Assembly: GCF_013408825.1 (NCBI RefSeq)
Contig: NZ_JACCBZ010000002.1
Coordinates: forward strand, 124,001-188,000
Reading direction: 5' to 3'
DNA length: 64,000 bases
Origin: Mucilaginibacter tundrae
GTDB lineage: Bacteria; Bacteroidota; Bacteroidia; Sphingobacteriales; Sphingobacteriaceae
In this document: positions 42,423 to 51,324 of the stretch, piece after piece
How positions within the stretch are numbered: the first letter of the stretch is position 1
How the letters are laid out: every line of letters begins with the position of its first letter
The notes under the pieces: generated by a model
The model's database searches: none
Told to the model about the DNA's origin: nothing
What the model saw: only the letters and a program-made list of their open reading frames with translations
Position numbers and translations under genes: made by a program

Positions 42423-43907
42423 TTAGGTAGTCGGGGTGCCTTCGCTGGACGCAGTTAGCACCTGCTCTTTTCCGGCTTCAACAATAGGCGTATATCCAAA
42501 TAACTGGCGATCCTTGATCATGGCGGCTACATCAGTGGGTACATATTGCTCCCAGCCTTCAACACCTTGCTTGATCAACTGCAACACAATATCGGTTTGC
42601 ACATGCAGGTTATTCTCATTATAGTGGTGAATATCCTCTATTTTATTGTTAGCGATGAGGTAGCGATACAGGTCGATCAAATGCGCGGGCGGGTTAAAGC
42701 GAAGACAATTCCAAATCACGCCATCGCGCAGGGTTGGGTATATGAACAGCTTCACCTTTCGGCTAAACAGCGTGGCGAAGGACTCTAAAATGCCGCCTGG
42801 TAGATCTTTATAATGTTCTTCGGAGAAGATGTATTCTAAGTTAGGATAGCCTAATACCACGCCTAATTTAAGTATGGTGATTTTGGATAAGTACGATACC
42901 AGTTTATAATACTCATGGAAATTAGAGATCAAAACCGTTTGCCCAAGCGAGCAGAGGATATCCACCCTATCCAGGAAATCCTTTTCGTCTATTTCTGCGG
43001 ATTCATCAGCATTCCGCTCCTTAAGGGATTGAAGGGTAAGCTCGGTAATCACCACTACATTTTTGGCATCTACATCGGGTTCCTGCATAAACTGCTTTAC
43101 ACCGGTGTTGAGCATATCCAAATGCACATTGATGATCGGGCGGAAGCGACCACGGATAACCACAATATGTTTCTTATATAACACTTCTGATGGCTGCTGG
43201 TTCTTGCCATCCGGACCAAATACCGCGGCATCGGAGAAGCCGTATTTAACCAGATGAAGGCTCATTAGCCTGTTATCCACCTTTTTAAAGTTAGGCCCTT
43301 CAAAGCGGATCATATCTATCTGTAAACGATCTTTGGAAAGCTCGTCCATCAGCGACAGCAAAAATAACGGTGGGTTCTCGTGATAATAGAAACAGGCATA
43401 AATCAGGTTTACACCCAAAGTGCCTACCGCTTGCTGTTGTAAATTATTGTCGTTATCCAATAACTTTACGTGTAATACAACGTCATTAAACTCACCGTTC
43501 GGCTCCAATTGAAAACGCACCCCCATCCAACCATGACCATCATTTGTTTTATGATAGTTAAGCGCAGACATGGTATCCGAGAACGCGAAAAAGGTGGTTG
43601 TATTACCGCGTTGCTCGGCAAGGCGTTCAATTAACAAGCCGTATTCGCGCTCCAGCATGGCTATCAAACGGGGCTCACTTACATATCGGCGGGTTTGTTG
43701 CACCCCGTAAATAGCGTCAGAAAAAGTCATGTCGTAAGCCGACATGGTTTTAGCTACTGTTCCCGCCGCGGCACCTGCTTTAAAAAAGTTGGCCGCAACA
43801 TCCTGTCCTGCACCTATTTCGGCAAATGACCCGTAAATCTGGGGGTCGAGATTTATAGCTAAAGCTTTTTGTTTTGTGCCGATGTCCGTATTCTGAATGG
43901 GAGTCAT
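42423..43907 (-). CDS. large conserved Bacteroidota-type protein, function unknown
   Basis: 494 residues, soluble, no signal peptide. The N-terminus (KALAINLDPQIYGSFAEIGA, then GQDVAANFFKAGAAAGTVAK) is highly characteristic of a family I recall as sometimes auto-annotated nicotinate-nucleotide adenylyltransferase; no HxGH nucleotidylyltransferase motif is visible, so I do not accept that name. Other marks: DMTFSDAIYGVQQTRRYVSE and YHKTNDGHGWMGVRFQ. The C-terminal part has segments such as VLISNFHEYYKLVSYL. Monocistronic; convergent or unlinked to neighbours. Confidence 0.75.
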   Translation of the reverse strand: MTPIQNTDIGTKQKALAINLDPQIYGSFAEIGAGQDVAANFFKAGAAAGTVAKTMSAYDMTFSDAIYGVQQTRRYVSEPRLIAMLEREYGLLIERLAEQRGNTTTFFAFSDTMSALNYHKTNDGHGWMGVRFQLEPNGEFNDVVLHVKLLDNDNNLQQQAVGTLGVNLIYACFYYHENPPLFLLSLMDELSKDRLQIDMIRFEGPNFKKVDNRLMSLHLVKYGFSDAAVFGPDGKNQQPSEVLYKKHIVVIRGRFRPIINVHLDMLNTGVKQFMQEPDVDAKNVVVITELTLQSLKERNADESAEIDEKDFLDRVDILCSLGQTVLISNFHEYYKLVSYLSKITILKLGVVLGYPNLEYIFSEEHYKDLPGGILESFATLFSRKVKLFIYPTLRDGVIWNCLRFNPPAHLIDLYRYLIANNKIEDIHHYNENNLHVQTDIVLQLIKQGVEGWEQYVPTDVAAMIKDRQLFGYTPIVEAGKEQVLTASSEGTPTT

Positions 43908-44093
43908 ACGTTTTGTATTTAGTATTCCGGGAGCAATATCCTACGTTGGATAAGATGCGTAAAAATACAGTTTTTTAATTAATCGTGATATAAAAATTTA
44001 GCACTAAGTGTACATTTTACACCCATTTGAATTTACTCATTTGTTAATAAACAGCTTGTTTACAAACACATCGCAGCATATATAAAAAAACGC

Positions 44094-44101
44094 TATTTTT
44101 G
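44094..44101 (+). promoter_or_regulatory. TAnnTTTG promoter element of lysS
   Basis: TATTTTTG ends 16 bases before the ATG at 44118. Confidence 0.6.
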
Positions 44102-44117
44102 CAGCTTTGATAAAAAT

Positions 44118-45842
44118 ATGAGTATTGCACTATCCGAACAGGAAATTTTACGCCGCGAATCATTACAACAGCTTCGCGATTTAGGCATCAATCCCTACCC
44201 TGCCGAAGCATTTGATGTTACCGCATGGGCACAAGATATAACTGATAATTTTGAAGCCAATCCTGATATTTACCAGCATGTAACCCTTGCTGGCCGTATC
44301 ATGACGCGCCGCATTATGGGCAGCGCTTCCTTTGCCGAGCTGCAGGATTCTACAGGTCGCATCCAGATCTACTTGAAACGCGATGATATTTGCCCTGACG
44401 AGGATAAAACCCTGTATAATACAGTATTCAAGAAATTATTGGACATCGGCGATTTCATCGGCGTTAAAGGATATGTATTCTTAACTCAAACAGGCGAAAT
44501 TTCTGTACACGTACAACAGTTATTCGTATTGTCTAAATCACTAAAACCGCTTCCGGTTGTAAAACGTGATGAGGAAGGCAATATTCATGATGGTTTTACC
44601 GATCCTGAGCAACGCTACCGCCAGCGTTATGTGGATCTGACCGTCAACCCGGATTTTAAACAGATCTTCGTCAACCGCTCTAAAGTGATCAGCAGCATGC
44701 GTGAGTATTTTAATAGCGAAGGCTGGATGGAAGTGGAAACCCCGATACTGCAACCGGTACATGGGGGTGCGGCAGCAAGACCTTTTGCCACGCATCATAA
44801 TACGCTGGATATGCCACTTTTTTTACGCATAGCCAACGAACTTTACCTAAAACGACTGATCGTTGCCGGATTTGATGGCGTATATGAATTTGGTAAGATG
44901 TTCCGTAACGAGGGCATGGATCGCACACATAACCCGGAATTTACCTCGGTAGAAATATATGTGGCTTATAAGGACTATATATGGATGATGGAAATGGTAG
45001 AAAAATGCCTGGAGCATGTTGCCCGCGCGGTGCATGGTATCCCAGTGGTTCAGTATGGCGCTAACGAGATCAATTTCGCGGGGCCTTATGAAAAACTATC
45101 TATGTATGATTCTATCCTGAAATATACTGGTATTGATGTATCGGCAATGGATGAGGCAGGCTTACGTAAAACTTGTGCCGATTTGGGTATTGAAACCAAT
45201 GAGAGCATGGGTAAAGGTAAGTTGGTGGATGAGATCTTCGGTGCTAAGGTTGAGGCTAATCTAATACAACCAACCTACATAACCGACTACCCTATCGAAA
45301 TGACACCGCTTGCTAAAAAGCACCGCAGCAAAGAAGGCCTTGTAGAGCGCTTTGAGCTGTTTGTAAACGGCAAGGAGATAGCTAACGCCTATTCGGAATT
45401 AAACGACCCTATAGATCAGCGTGAGCGCTTTGAGGACCAGCTATTATTAGCAGGCCGTGGTGATGATGAGGCAATGGCTATGGATGACGACTTTTTACGT
45501 GCATTGGAATATGGGATGCCGCCAACATCAGGCTTGGGTATTGGTATTGATCGTTTAGTGATGATGATGACCAATCAAAGCACCATACAGGAAGTATTAT
45601 TCTTCCCGCAGATGCGCCCCGAGAAAAAATCAAAAATTGCTACGCTTGATGATTTTGTAAACATTGGTGTCCCTCCTGAATGGGTGCCCGTACTCAATAA
45701 AATGGGCTTCAACACCGTTGAAGAACTGAAAGCTGCCAATCCCAACAAAGTATTTAATGACCTTGGCGGGATGCGTAAGAAATTGAAATTGAATATAGAT
45801 ATGCCTGTAAAAGAGGTTGTAATGGCGTGGTTTGAAGGATAG
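44118..45842 (+). CDS. lysS: lysyl-tRNA synthetase, class II
   Basis: 574 residues, about 70 longer than E. coli LysS. N-terminal OB-fold anticodon domain (about 55-150, [20 protein letters not shown]); class II catalytic core with motif 1 region [20 protein letters not shown], motif 2 [18 protein letters not shown] and motif 3 [13 protein letters not shown]. The extra C-terminus (about 515-574: [35 protein letters not shown]) looks like a helix-hairpin-helix module, seen in Bacteroidota LysS. Confidence 0.97.
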   Translation: MSIALSEQEILRRESLQQLRDLGINPYPAEAFDVTAWAQDITDNFEANPDIYQHVTLAGRIMTRRIMGSASFAELQDSTGRIQIYLKRDDICPDEDKTLYNTVFKKLLDIGDFIGVKGYVFLTQTGEISVHVQQLFVLSKSLKPLPVVKRDEEGNIHDGFTDPEQRYRQRYVDLTVNPDFKQIFVNRSKVISSMREYFNSEGWMEVETPILQPVHGGAAARPFATHHNTLDMPLFLRIANELYLKRLIVAGFDGVYEFGKMFRNEGMDRTHNPEFTSVEIYVAYKDYIWMMEMVEKCLEHVARAVHGIPVVQYGANEINFAGPYEKLSMYDSILKYTGIDVSAMDEAGLRKTCADLGIETNESMGKGKLVDEIFGAKVEANLIQPTYITDYPIEMTPLAKKHRSKEGLVERFELFVNGKEIANAYSELNDPIDQRERFEDQLLLAGRGDDEAMAMDDDFLRALEYGMPPTSGLGIGIDRLVMMMTNQSTIQEVLFFPQMRPEKKSKIATLDDFVNIGVPPEWVPVLNKMGFNTVEELKAANPNKVFNDLGGMRKKLKLNIDMPVKEVVMAWFEG

Positions 45843-45849
45843 AGCCTTT

Positions 45850-45941
45850 TTGTCATTCTGAACGCAGCGAAGAATCTTCTTCGACCTGGAAAGCGAACAT
45901 TGCAAGTTTTAGAAGATTCTTCGCTACGCTCAGAATGACAA
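45850..45941. repeat. dispersed hairpin repeat, CATTCTGA family (copy 5)
   Basis: 31-base arms, TTGTCATTCTGAACGCAGCG... and ...CGCTACGCTCAGAATGACAA, matching at nearly all positions; directly after lysS. Confidence 0.9.
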
Positions 45942-46026
45942 TCTTATTAAGATTAAGCTTATTACTCTTTAAAAACAATCTCTCAACTAATTTCAAATTC
46001 CGCTTTTAACTTTTAACTTTAATTAC

Positions 46027-46034
46027 TACATTTG
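46027..46034 (+). promoter_or_regulatory. TAnnTTTG promoter element of rpmH
   Basis: TACATTTG, 38 bases before the ATG at 46073. Confidence 0.55.
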
Positions 46035-46072
46035 CGCTCTTGTTTTAAAAAACAACGATAGAATAAACAATC

Positions 46073-46231
46073 ATGAAAAGAACGTTCCAGCCTTCGCAAA
46101 GAAAAAGAAGAAATAAACACGGTTTCCGTGAGCGCATGTCATCTGCTAACGGCAGAAGAATATTAGCAGCAAGAAGAGCTAAAGGTAGAAAAAGACTGTC
46201 AGTATCTGACGAAGGTCGCCATAAAGCATAA
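46073..46231 (+). CDS. rpmH: 50S ribosomal protein L34
   Basis: 52 residues. [20 protein letters not shown], then [20 protein letters not shown]: the standard L34 sequence, with a slightly extended tail ([12 protein letters not shown]). First gene of the conserved rpmH-rnpA-yidD cluster. Confidence 0.98.
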   Translation: MKRTFQPSQRKRRNKHGFRERMSSANGRRILAARRAKGRKRLSVSDEGRHKA

Positions 46232-46301
46232 GCTGGCTGCAATTTCCTTTACAGGATTTGAGCCGTTATTTGCTTAATTTTCGGTTCCGCATCAGCAAAA
46301 T

Positions 46302-46688
46302 ATGTATACTTTTAAAAAAGAAGAACGGTTATGTAATAAAAAGCTCATTGACGAGCTTTTTCATAAAGGTTCTTCTTTTTTGTGCTACCCCTTCAAGGCA
46401 TCATGGCTTTTGGTTGATGATGCTGTACAAACAGTCCCTGTACAACTATTAATTTCTGTTTCCAAACGGCGGTATAAACATGCAGTCGACCGGAACTTGG
46501 TGAAACGCCGTCTGCGCGAAGCCTATCGCCTCAACAAACAGCAGCATTTGTACGACTTACTTGCTGGTTCTAATAAAAAAATTATCATCTCCATTGGTTA
46601 CATCGGTAAGCAGATAGAATCTTATGAGCTTTTCGAAAAAAAAATGCTCAAGTTATTAAAACAGTTAAGCGAGGAGTTGGCTAAATGA
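46302..46688 (+). CDS. rnpA: ribonuclease P protein component
   Basis: 128 residues. RnpA assists the RNase P RNA in 5' maturation of tRNAs. [20 protein letters not shown] at the N-terminus and the basic RNR-type motif [20 protein letters not shown] are diagnostic. It lies 70 bases after rpmH and overlaps yidD by four bases. Confidence 0.95.
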   Translation: MYTFKKEERLCNKKLIDELFHKGSSFLCYPFKASWLLVDDAVQTVPVQLLISVSKRRYKHAVDRNLVKRRLREAYRLNKQQHLYDLLAGSNKKIIISIGYIGKQIESYELFEKKMLKLLKQLSEELAK

Positions 46689-46930
46689 TGCTCATCTACA
46701 ATATATTTAAAGTTATTGTAGGTGGTATTTTTTTAATACTGATCAAAATATACCAATATTTTATTTCGCCAATGACAGGTGCTTCTTGCCGCTACACTCC
46801 TACTTGTTCGCAATATGGTGTAGAAGCCATCAAAAAACATGGCGCTTTTAAGGGCGGATGGTTAACTTTGAAGCGCATTGCTAGTTGCAATCCATGGGGT
46901 GGCCATGGGCATGATCCGGTACCGGATTAA
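46685..46930 (+). CDS. yidD: membrane protein insertion efficiency factor
   Basis: 81 residues. YidD aids insertion of membrane proteins by YidC. Family marks: [39 protein letters not shown] and [14 protein letters not shown] hydrophobic N-terminal helix precedes them. Starts inside the rnpA stop (ATGA). yidC itself is not adjacent. Confidence 0.96.
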   Translation: MMLIYNIFKVIVGGIFLILIKIYQYFISPMTGASCRYTPTCSQYGVEAIKKHGAFKGGWLTLKRIASCNPWGGHGHDPVPD

Positions 46931-47017
46931 AGTCAAAAGGAAAAATTAAAAAGTCAAAATATCAGGTTGATTTTTTTTGTCTTAACACTTGATACTAACT
47001 ACTCGATACTAAAAAAA

Positions 47018-47698
47018 ATGATCTTACAAATAGAAACCGCCACAACCGTTTGCTCCGTTGCTTTGTCAAAGGACGGCGAAGTATTGGCCGTTAAACAGAT
47101 GGATCGACGTAATATTCACGCTGAGGTTATCACTTTGTATATTGAAGAGTTGCTTACCACAACCGACACCAAATACAGTGATTTGGATGCCATTGCCGTA
47201 AGCTGCGGCCCGGGTTCATACACAGGCTTACGTATTGGCATATCGACCGCTAAAGGTTTGTGTTACGCTTTAGACAAACCATTGATCGCTATTGAAACAT
47301 TACAAGCAATGGCCAGCGGTGTGGTAATGGAAAGCGAACTGGCTACTGGCGATACTTTGCTTGTCCCAATGATCGACGCCCGGCGTATGGAAGTATATAC
47401 AGCAATATTTAATACAAAGGGAGAGCGAATTAAACCCACCGCTGCGGAGATTATCGACGAAAACAGCTTTGCGAAATTGCTAAATAACAATAAGGTTTTA
47501 TTTTTTGGCGACGGGGCCGAGAAATGCAGAGAAACACTGCACAATCCTAATTCTCAATTTTTAGAAGGCTTTACCAATTCTGCAGCTTACCTAACTAAAC
47601 GAGCTACAGAAAAACTTGCTATGAAAGATTTTGAAGATGTAGCTTACTTTGAACCTTTTTATTTAAAAGATTTCATCGCCGGAAAAAAGAAGGCTTAA
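47018..47698 (+). CDS. tsaB: tRNA t6A biosynthesis protein TsaB
   Basis: 226 residues from the ATG at 47018 (MILQIETATTVCSVALSKDG); a frame from 46967 adds 17 unconserved residues. ASKHA-like ATPase fold with AVSCGPGSYTGLRIGISTAK, the hallmark of TsaB. It scaffolds TsaD in making N6-threonylcarbamoyladenosine of tRNAs. Ends one base from the convergent DUF5723 gene. Confidence 0.94.
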   Translation: MILQIETATTVCSVALSKDGEVLAVKQMDRRNIHAEVITLYIEELLTTTDTKYSDLDAIAVSCGPGSYTGLRIGISTAKGLCYALDKPLIAIETLQAMASGVVMESELATGDTLLVPMIDARRMEVYTAIFNTKGERIKPTAAEIIDENSFAKLLNNNKVLFFGDGAEKCRETLHNPNSQFLEGFTNSAAYLTKRATEKLAMKDFEDVAYFEPFYLKDFIAGKKKA

Positions 47699-47699
47699 T

Positions 47700-49136
47700 T
47701 TATTCAGACATAGCTTTATCATCGCTCGGTTTAAATAATTTATCCCATAGTCTGCCTAAAAATCCTTTTTCACCCATTGGTATATGGCTAGCGTTCATTG
47801 GGTGTTCTATTACCGGGCCGAATTTCATAGAGAAACCAATTGATATATCGGTACCTGTAAAAGAACCATTTTTGGCTACGTCACTTCTCACCTTGCCTGC
47901 TACATCAGCCAGGGTAACACTTTGCGGCAACTGATTACTTGCTATAAAAAATTCTCCGTTTTTAGACTTGATCATGAACTGAGTACCAAATCTGAATATT
48001 TTACGATCATCATAACTTGTAACCAAACTAACCGAGTAGTTATTATATTGTATAGGGCTAACCAGGGCGGCTGTAAACCCAGTGTAAAACAATTCTTTAG
48101 ATAAGATCAGCGTAGGCACATAATGCAGGTCTGTCATATCATCGGCCAATAAAAAGGATTTTGATCCGCTTAATTCAAAAGTACCATCCAGTGGCGTATT
48201 ATACGATTCTCTTATTTCCTTCCCCCCTGATGTGACACCATTATTGGCGGCATTAAGAACAGCGGTTTCACGATTGGACGATGTCAGATCGTAAATGCCG
48301 GTTTCGCTATCGAAGTCATATGTTTTTGCATACTTATTCCAGTGTATAAAACCCAGATCTTTTAAATTCGCCTGAATGATAAATGCATCCAGGGTACGAT
48401 AGGTAGTTCCCATGCTGAAATCCAAACCGGGGTTACTTAACGGCAACTTGCTGAATCCTGCTTTTCTATCCGTCCCTTGTAGCCTTAAACCCGCGGTATC
48501 TGCTGTTTTATCAAAGGTGATACTCGATTTAGTGATATTCACATTTTCAGCGCTCATGCCTGATACAATACCAACTTTAAAACCTAATGCTAATTGCTTG
48601 GTCACCTGCTCCCGATAAGTAAATCCGGCTTCGTTATATAACTGATAATTGAATCTCGAATTAAAAATATTGTTATATGAATTTTTCGGAAAATCAGCCG
48701 AACCATTAAGCAAAGCTATGCTCTCATCTGTAAATGCCCCGCGCCCGTCCAATTTAGTTTGCGTGTAAAAACCCAACTCCACATTTCCATCAAGACTGCT
48801 GAACGCTTTAAACATAATAGAATAAGCATTAGCGTTGGTGGTAACGTAATTATATTTATTACCCTGGCCAATTTGCAAAGCCGAATTGTTATATGCATTG
48901 TAAGCATAGCGATTTTTCAACGTTTGCTGTGCATCGCCGGATAAAGAAAAGTTAACGTCGAAATTTGGTACCAGGAAGTTAAAAGCATAAGTGCGGCTGG
49001 TATCTGGTGTAAACGTTTTTTGAGAGGGATTTTCAAATGAATCGTAAAGAGTACCTGTATTATATTGCGAAAACTCCTGGGCGAACGCCCCTGAAGCAGA
49101 AAACAGCAAGAAAAAAATTATTAGAAATCTCTTCAT
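47700..49136 (-). CDS. DUF5723-type outer membrane protein
   Basis: 478 residues. Signal peptide MKRFLIIFFLLFSASGAFAQ with cleavage at AFA-QE. The mature part consists of alternating amphipathic strands (FNFLVPNFDVNFSLSGDA, LGFKVGIVSGMSAENVNI, FSMKFGPVIEHPMN) typical of a beta-barrel of the PorV/DUF5723 kind. Role unknown; such proteins are often part of Bacteroidota surface complexes. Lies downstream of a second envelope gene on the same strand. Confidence 0.82.
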   Translation of the reverse strand: MKRFLIIFFLLFSASGAFAQEFSQYNTGTLYDSFENPSQKTFTPDTSRTYAFNFLVPNFDVNFSLSGDAQQTLKNRYAYNAYNNSALQIGQGNKYNYVTTNANAYSIMFKAFSSLDGNVELGFYTQTKLDGRGAFTDESIALLNGSADFPKNSYNNIFNSRFNYQLYNEAGFTYREQVTKQLALGFKVGIVSGMSAENVNITKSSITFDKTADTAGLRLQGTDRKAGFSKLPLSNPGLDFSMGTTYRTLDAFIIQANLKDLGFIHWNKYAKTYDFDSETGIYDLTSSNRETAVLNAANNGVTSGGKEIRESYNTPLDGTFELSGSKSFLLADDMTDLHYVPTLILSKELFYTGFTAALVSPIQYNNYSVSLVTSYDDRKIFRFGTQFMIKSKNGEFFIASNQLPQSVTLADVAGKVRSDVAKNGSFTGTDISIGFSMKFGPVIEHPMNASHIPMGEKGFLGRLWDKLFKPSDDKAMSE

Positions 49137-49248
49137 ATACTAACCCTAAATCAATTCTCACTAAAGATAAATCATGCTTGCTAACAAATTGCATTAGAAA
49201 GCTAAAAATATAGCAAACCTGTTATTATCTTTTTGTTAACTACAGGCC

Positions 49249-50844
49249 CTACTGGAATTCATTGTTTACGGCTGCAGTATCAACATTGTTTAGCCGCATG
49301 CAAAAATTAGTATAAAAATTTTCGTCAGAAGATGACAATTGATACGACGCCCCATAAAAGCTCTTCCATCCGGGGTTATCGTTTTCAAAAGAGCTGTAAA
49401 CATCAGCGCTCATATCCTTTTTTAATATTGGTTGGGAATTTTTAAAGTTGATGAAAAATGCCACATTGCTCCTTTCAGACAGCAAGTCATAAAACTGGTT
49501 ATACGCCTCGGTTTTACTTAAAAATTTCCGGTTGAGGTAAGTATCAGAATAACTGGTTAATTCCTTTTGGCTTGTCGCTAGTATCAGGTAATTATCCAAT
49601 ATCATAAAATAAGGTTTTTTCAAAATCCCAAAAGCATCTCCCAATAAAAAGAAAGGTAATTTACTATACTTGAATTGCCCGATATTATCAGTAACCATGT
49701 TGCTGATGTTCGTCATAAAAGGCAACAGTTTTGACCCATCCTTAACTGATATGATAGCGTATTTTTCTTCGTAACGTGTGGTTACAATGGCAAACTCGTT
49801 TCCTAATAAATTATTAAATTCTGTTCTTAAATTGATCCCGGCTTCGGCTTTTATCTTTTTAAAAAGTGAATCCTGTTCTTTTTGTATCCCGGCTTTTACG
49901 TGATATTGGTAAAGGTCTGTCCCAAATTTTAACGGATCTGAAACTGACAAATTAGTACTGTAAGCCGTAGTTGCCGGGAATATATCTTTTAAATGGTTCA
50001 CAACCGGCTGCTGACCGGCGAAAATATCAAGGTAAGTGAAAGAGCCTTTTTGTAATGTTGAGATACCGCTGAACATGAGCGCATCACTCTTATAATTCAT
50101 ACTCAGGACTGCTTTGGCGGATAACAGTTTAAAACTCCTGAAAATATCAGTGCTATTTACAAAGAGCTTGCCGAACAATGTCGTTAGCTGGCCATAATTC
50201 ACATACAGATTAGCCAGCGAATTGGAATTTTGCTGTTCGGATAACAGCACAAAATCCTGCTTATCACCTTTAAATTTAGTTTGCGCACTCAACTTTGCCA
50301 ACTCTTGCGAAAAGCTTCCTGCAAAAATACCCGCTCCTTTATCAACCACATAAAACCGCTTTTTAATTGAATTAAAGTAAATGCTGTAACCCTTAGCCCC
50401 CTGTATATGTAAAGGATTAACAATAAATCCGCTATTTTTTTCTACAGATAGTTGCCCAATCCTTTCATCATCAAAACCTTTACCGGCAGAGAGTGTAAGT
50501 AACATACCAACTCCATCGTTTTTCAGCGGATGTAACGAAATAAATAAACTTTGTTCGTTAAAATATTTGGAAATTAATGGATTACCCAGCAACACATCGC
50601 GTATAGTATCAATATCAGCTAACTGGTCTTTCCCGGTTACAGATTCCAGTAAAGTATTACCATTAAAAATATCGTAAAAACTTTTCTCGTTAGTAAATTG
50701 AAATATAATCGAAGCATCATCAGGTATGGAGGCCATTACCCTGCTGGTGTTTGATCCCGGTGGGTTCAGATTTTTAAAATAAGCCACCGTGATAGCCGCG
50801 GTGGCTATCAATAAAATTATAGTGGTTATTATCTGTTTCTTCAT
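49249..50844 (-). CDS. signal-anchored periplasmic protein, unknown function
   Basis: 531 residues. N-terminal anchor KKQIITTIILLIATAAITVA (about 2-21), then a long extracytoplasmic region beginning MASIPDDASIIFQFTNEKSF. Pattern recalls DUF3352-type proteins (large two-repeat periplasmic domain), a weak match from memory. No catalytic motif. Followed by the DUF5723 gene 112 bases downstream; joint envelope role possible. Confidence 0.68.
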   Translation of the reverse strand: MKKQIITTIILLIATAAITVAYFKNLNPPGSNTSRVMASIPDDASIIFQFTNEKSFYDIFNGNTLLESVTGKDQLADIDTIRDVLLGNPLISKYFNEQSLFISLHPLKNDGVGMLLTLSAGKGFDDERIGQLSVEKNSGFIVNPLHIQGAKGYSIYFNSIKKRFYVVDKGAGIFAGSFSQELAKLSAQTKFKGDKQDFVLLSEQQNSNSLANLYVNYGQLTTLFGKLFVNSTDIFRSFKLLSAKAVLSMNYKSDALMFSGISTLQKGSFTYLDIFAGQQPVVNHLKDIFPATTAYSTNLSVSDPLKFGTDLYQYHVKAGIQKEQDSLFKKIKAEAGINLRTEFNNLLGNEFAIVTTRYEEKYAIISVKDGSKLLPFMTNISNMVTDNIGQFKYSKLPFFLLGDAFGILKKPYFMILDNYLILATSQKELTSYSDTYLNRKFLSKTEAYNQFYDLLSERSNVAFFINFKNSQPILKKDMSADVYSSFENDNPGWKSFYGASYQLSSSDENFYTNFCMRLNNVDTAAVNNEFQ

Positions 50845-50928
50845 AATAGTTTATAGGTGCAATTTATGATTTTTACCAACGGTCAATAAACTAATCCTAT
50901 CAATTGGTTAACTTAGCCTTTTATCACC

Positions 50929-51324
50929 ATGATGAATAAACGAATAATTATTACCGCTTCAATTTTTGGTTTACTTGCCGTTATAGCAGGGGCATTTGGC
51001 GCCCATGGCTTAAAACCTTATCTTGATGCCGATAAACTCGAAGTTTGGCATACAGCGGTACAATACCAGTTTTACCATGTTTTCGCGCTATTGTTCCTGG
51101 CAACCTTTGCACGTACCAAAAATAGCTTAATTACTGCCAGTTATTACTTTTTTACTTTCGGTATTGTATTTTTTTCGGGTTCGTTATACCTTTTGGCTTG
51201 TCGCGACCTTATAGGTTATAGCTGGCTGGTTTACTTTGGCCCTGTTACACCCTTAGGCGGATTACTGTTTATCATAGGCTGGATAACCCTTGCCGTAGCT
51301 GCATATAAAACAAAGGCTGCCTAA
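50929..51324 (+). CDS. DUF423 family membrane protein
   Basis: 131 residues, four membrane segments. Diagnostic motifs: AVIAGAFGAHGLKPYLDADK, LEVWHTAVQYQFYHVFALLF, GSLYLLACR and GPVTPLGGLLFIIGWI. Function of the family is unknown. The stop codon shares its last A with the priA start, so the genes are coupled. Confidence 0.94.
   Translation: MMNKRIIITASIFGLLAVIAGAFGAHGLKPYLDADKLEVWHTAVQYQFYHVFALLFLATFARTKNSLITASYYFFTFGIVFFSGSLYLLACRDLIGYSWLVYFGPVTPLGGLLFIIGWITLAVAAYKTKAA

Noticed and set aside
46073..46930. Replication origin near rpmH-rnpA
   Set aside because: In many bacteria rpmH-rnpA lies at oriC, but no dnaA gene, DnaA box cluster or AT-rich unwinding region is seen here.
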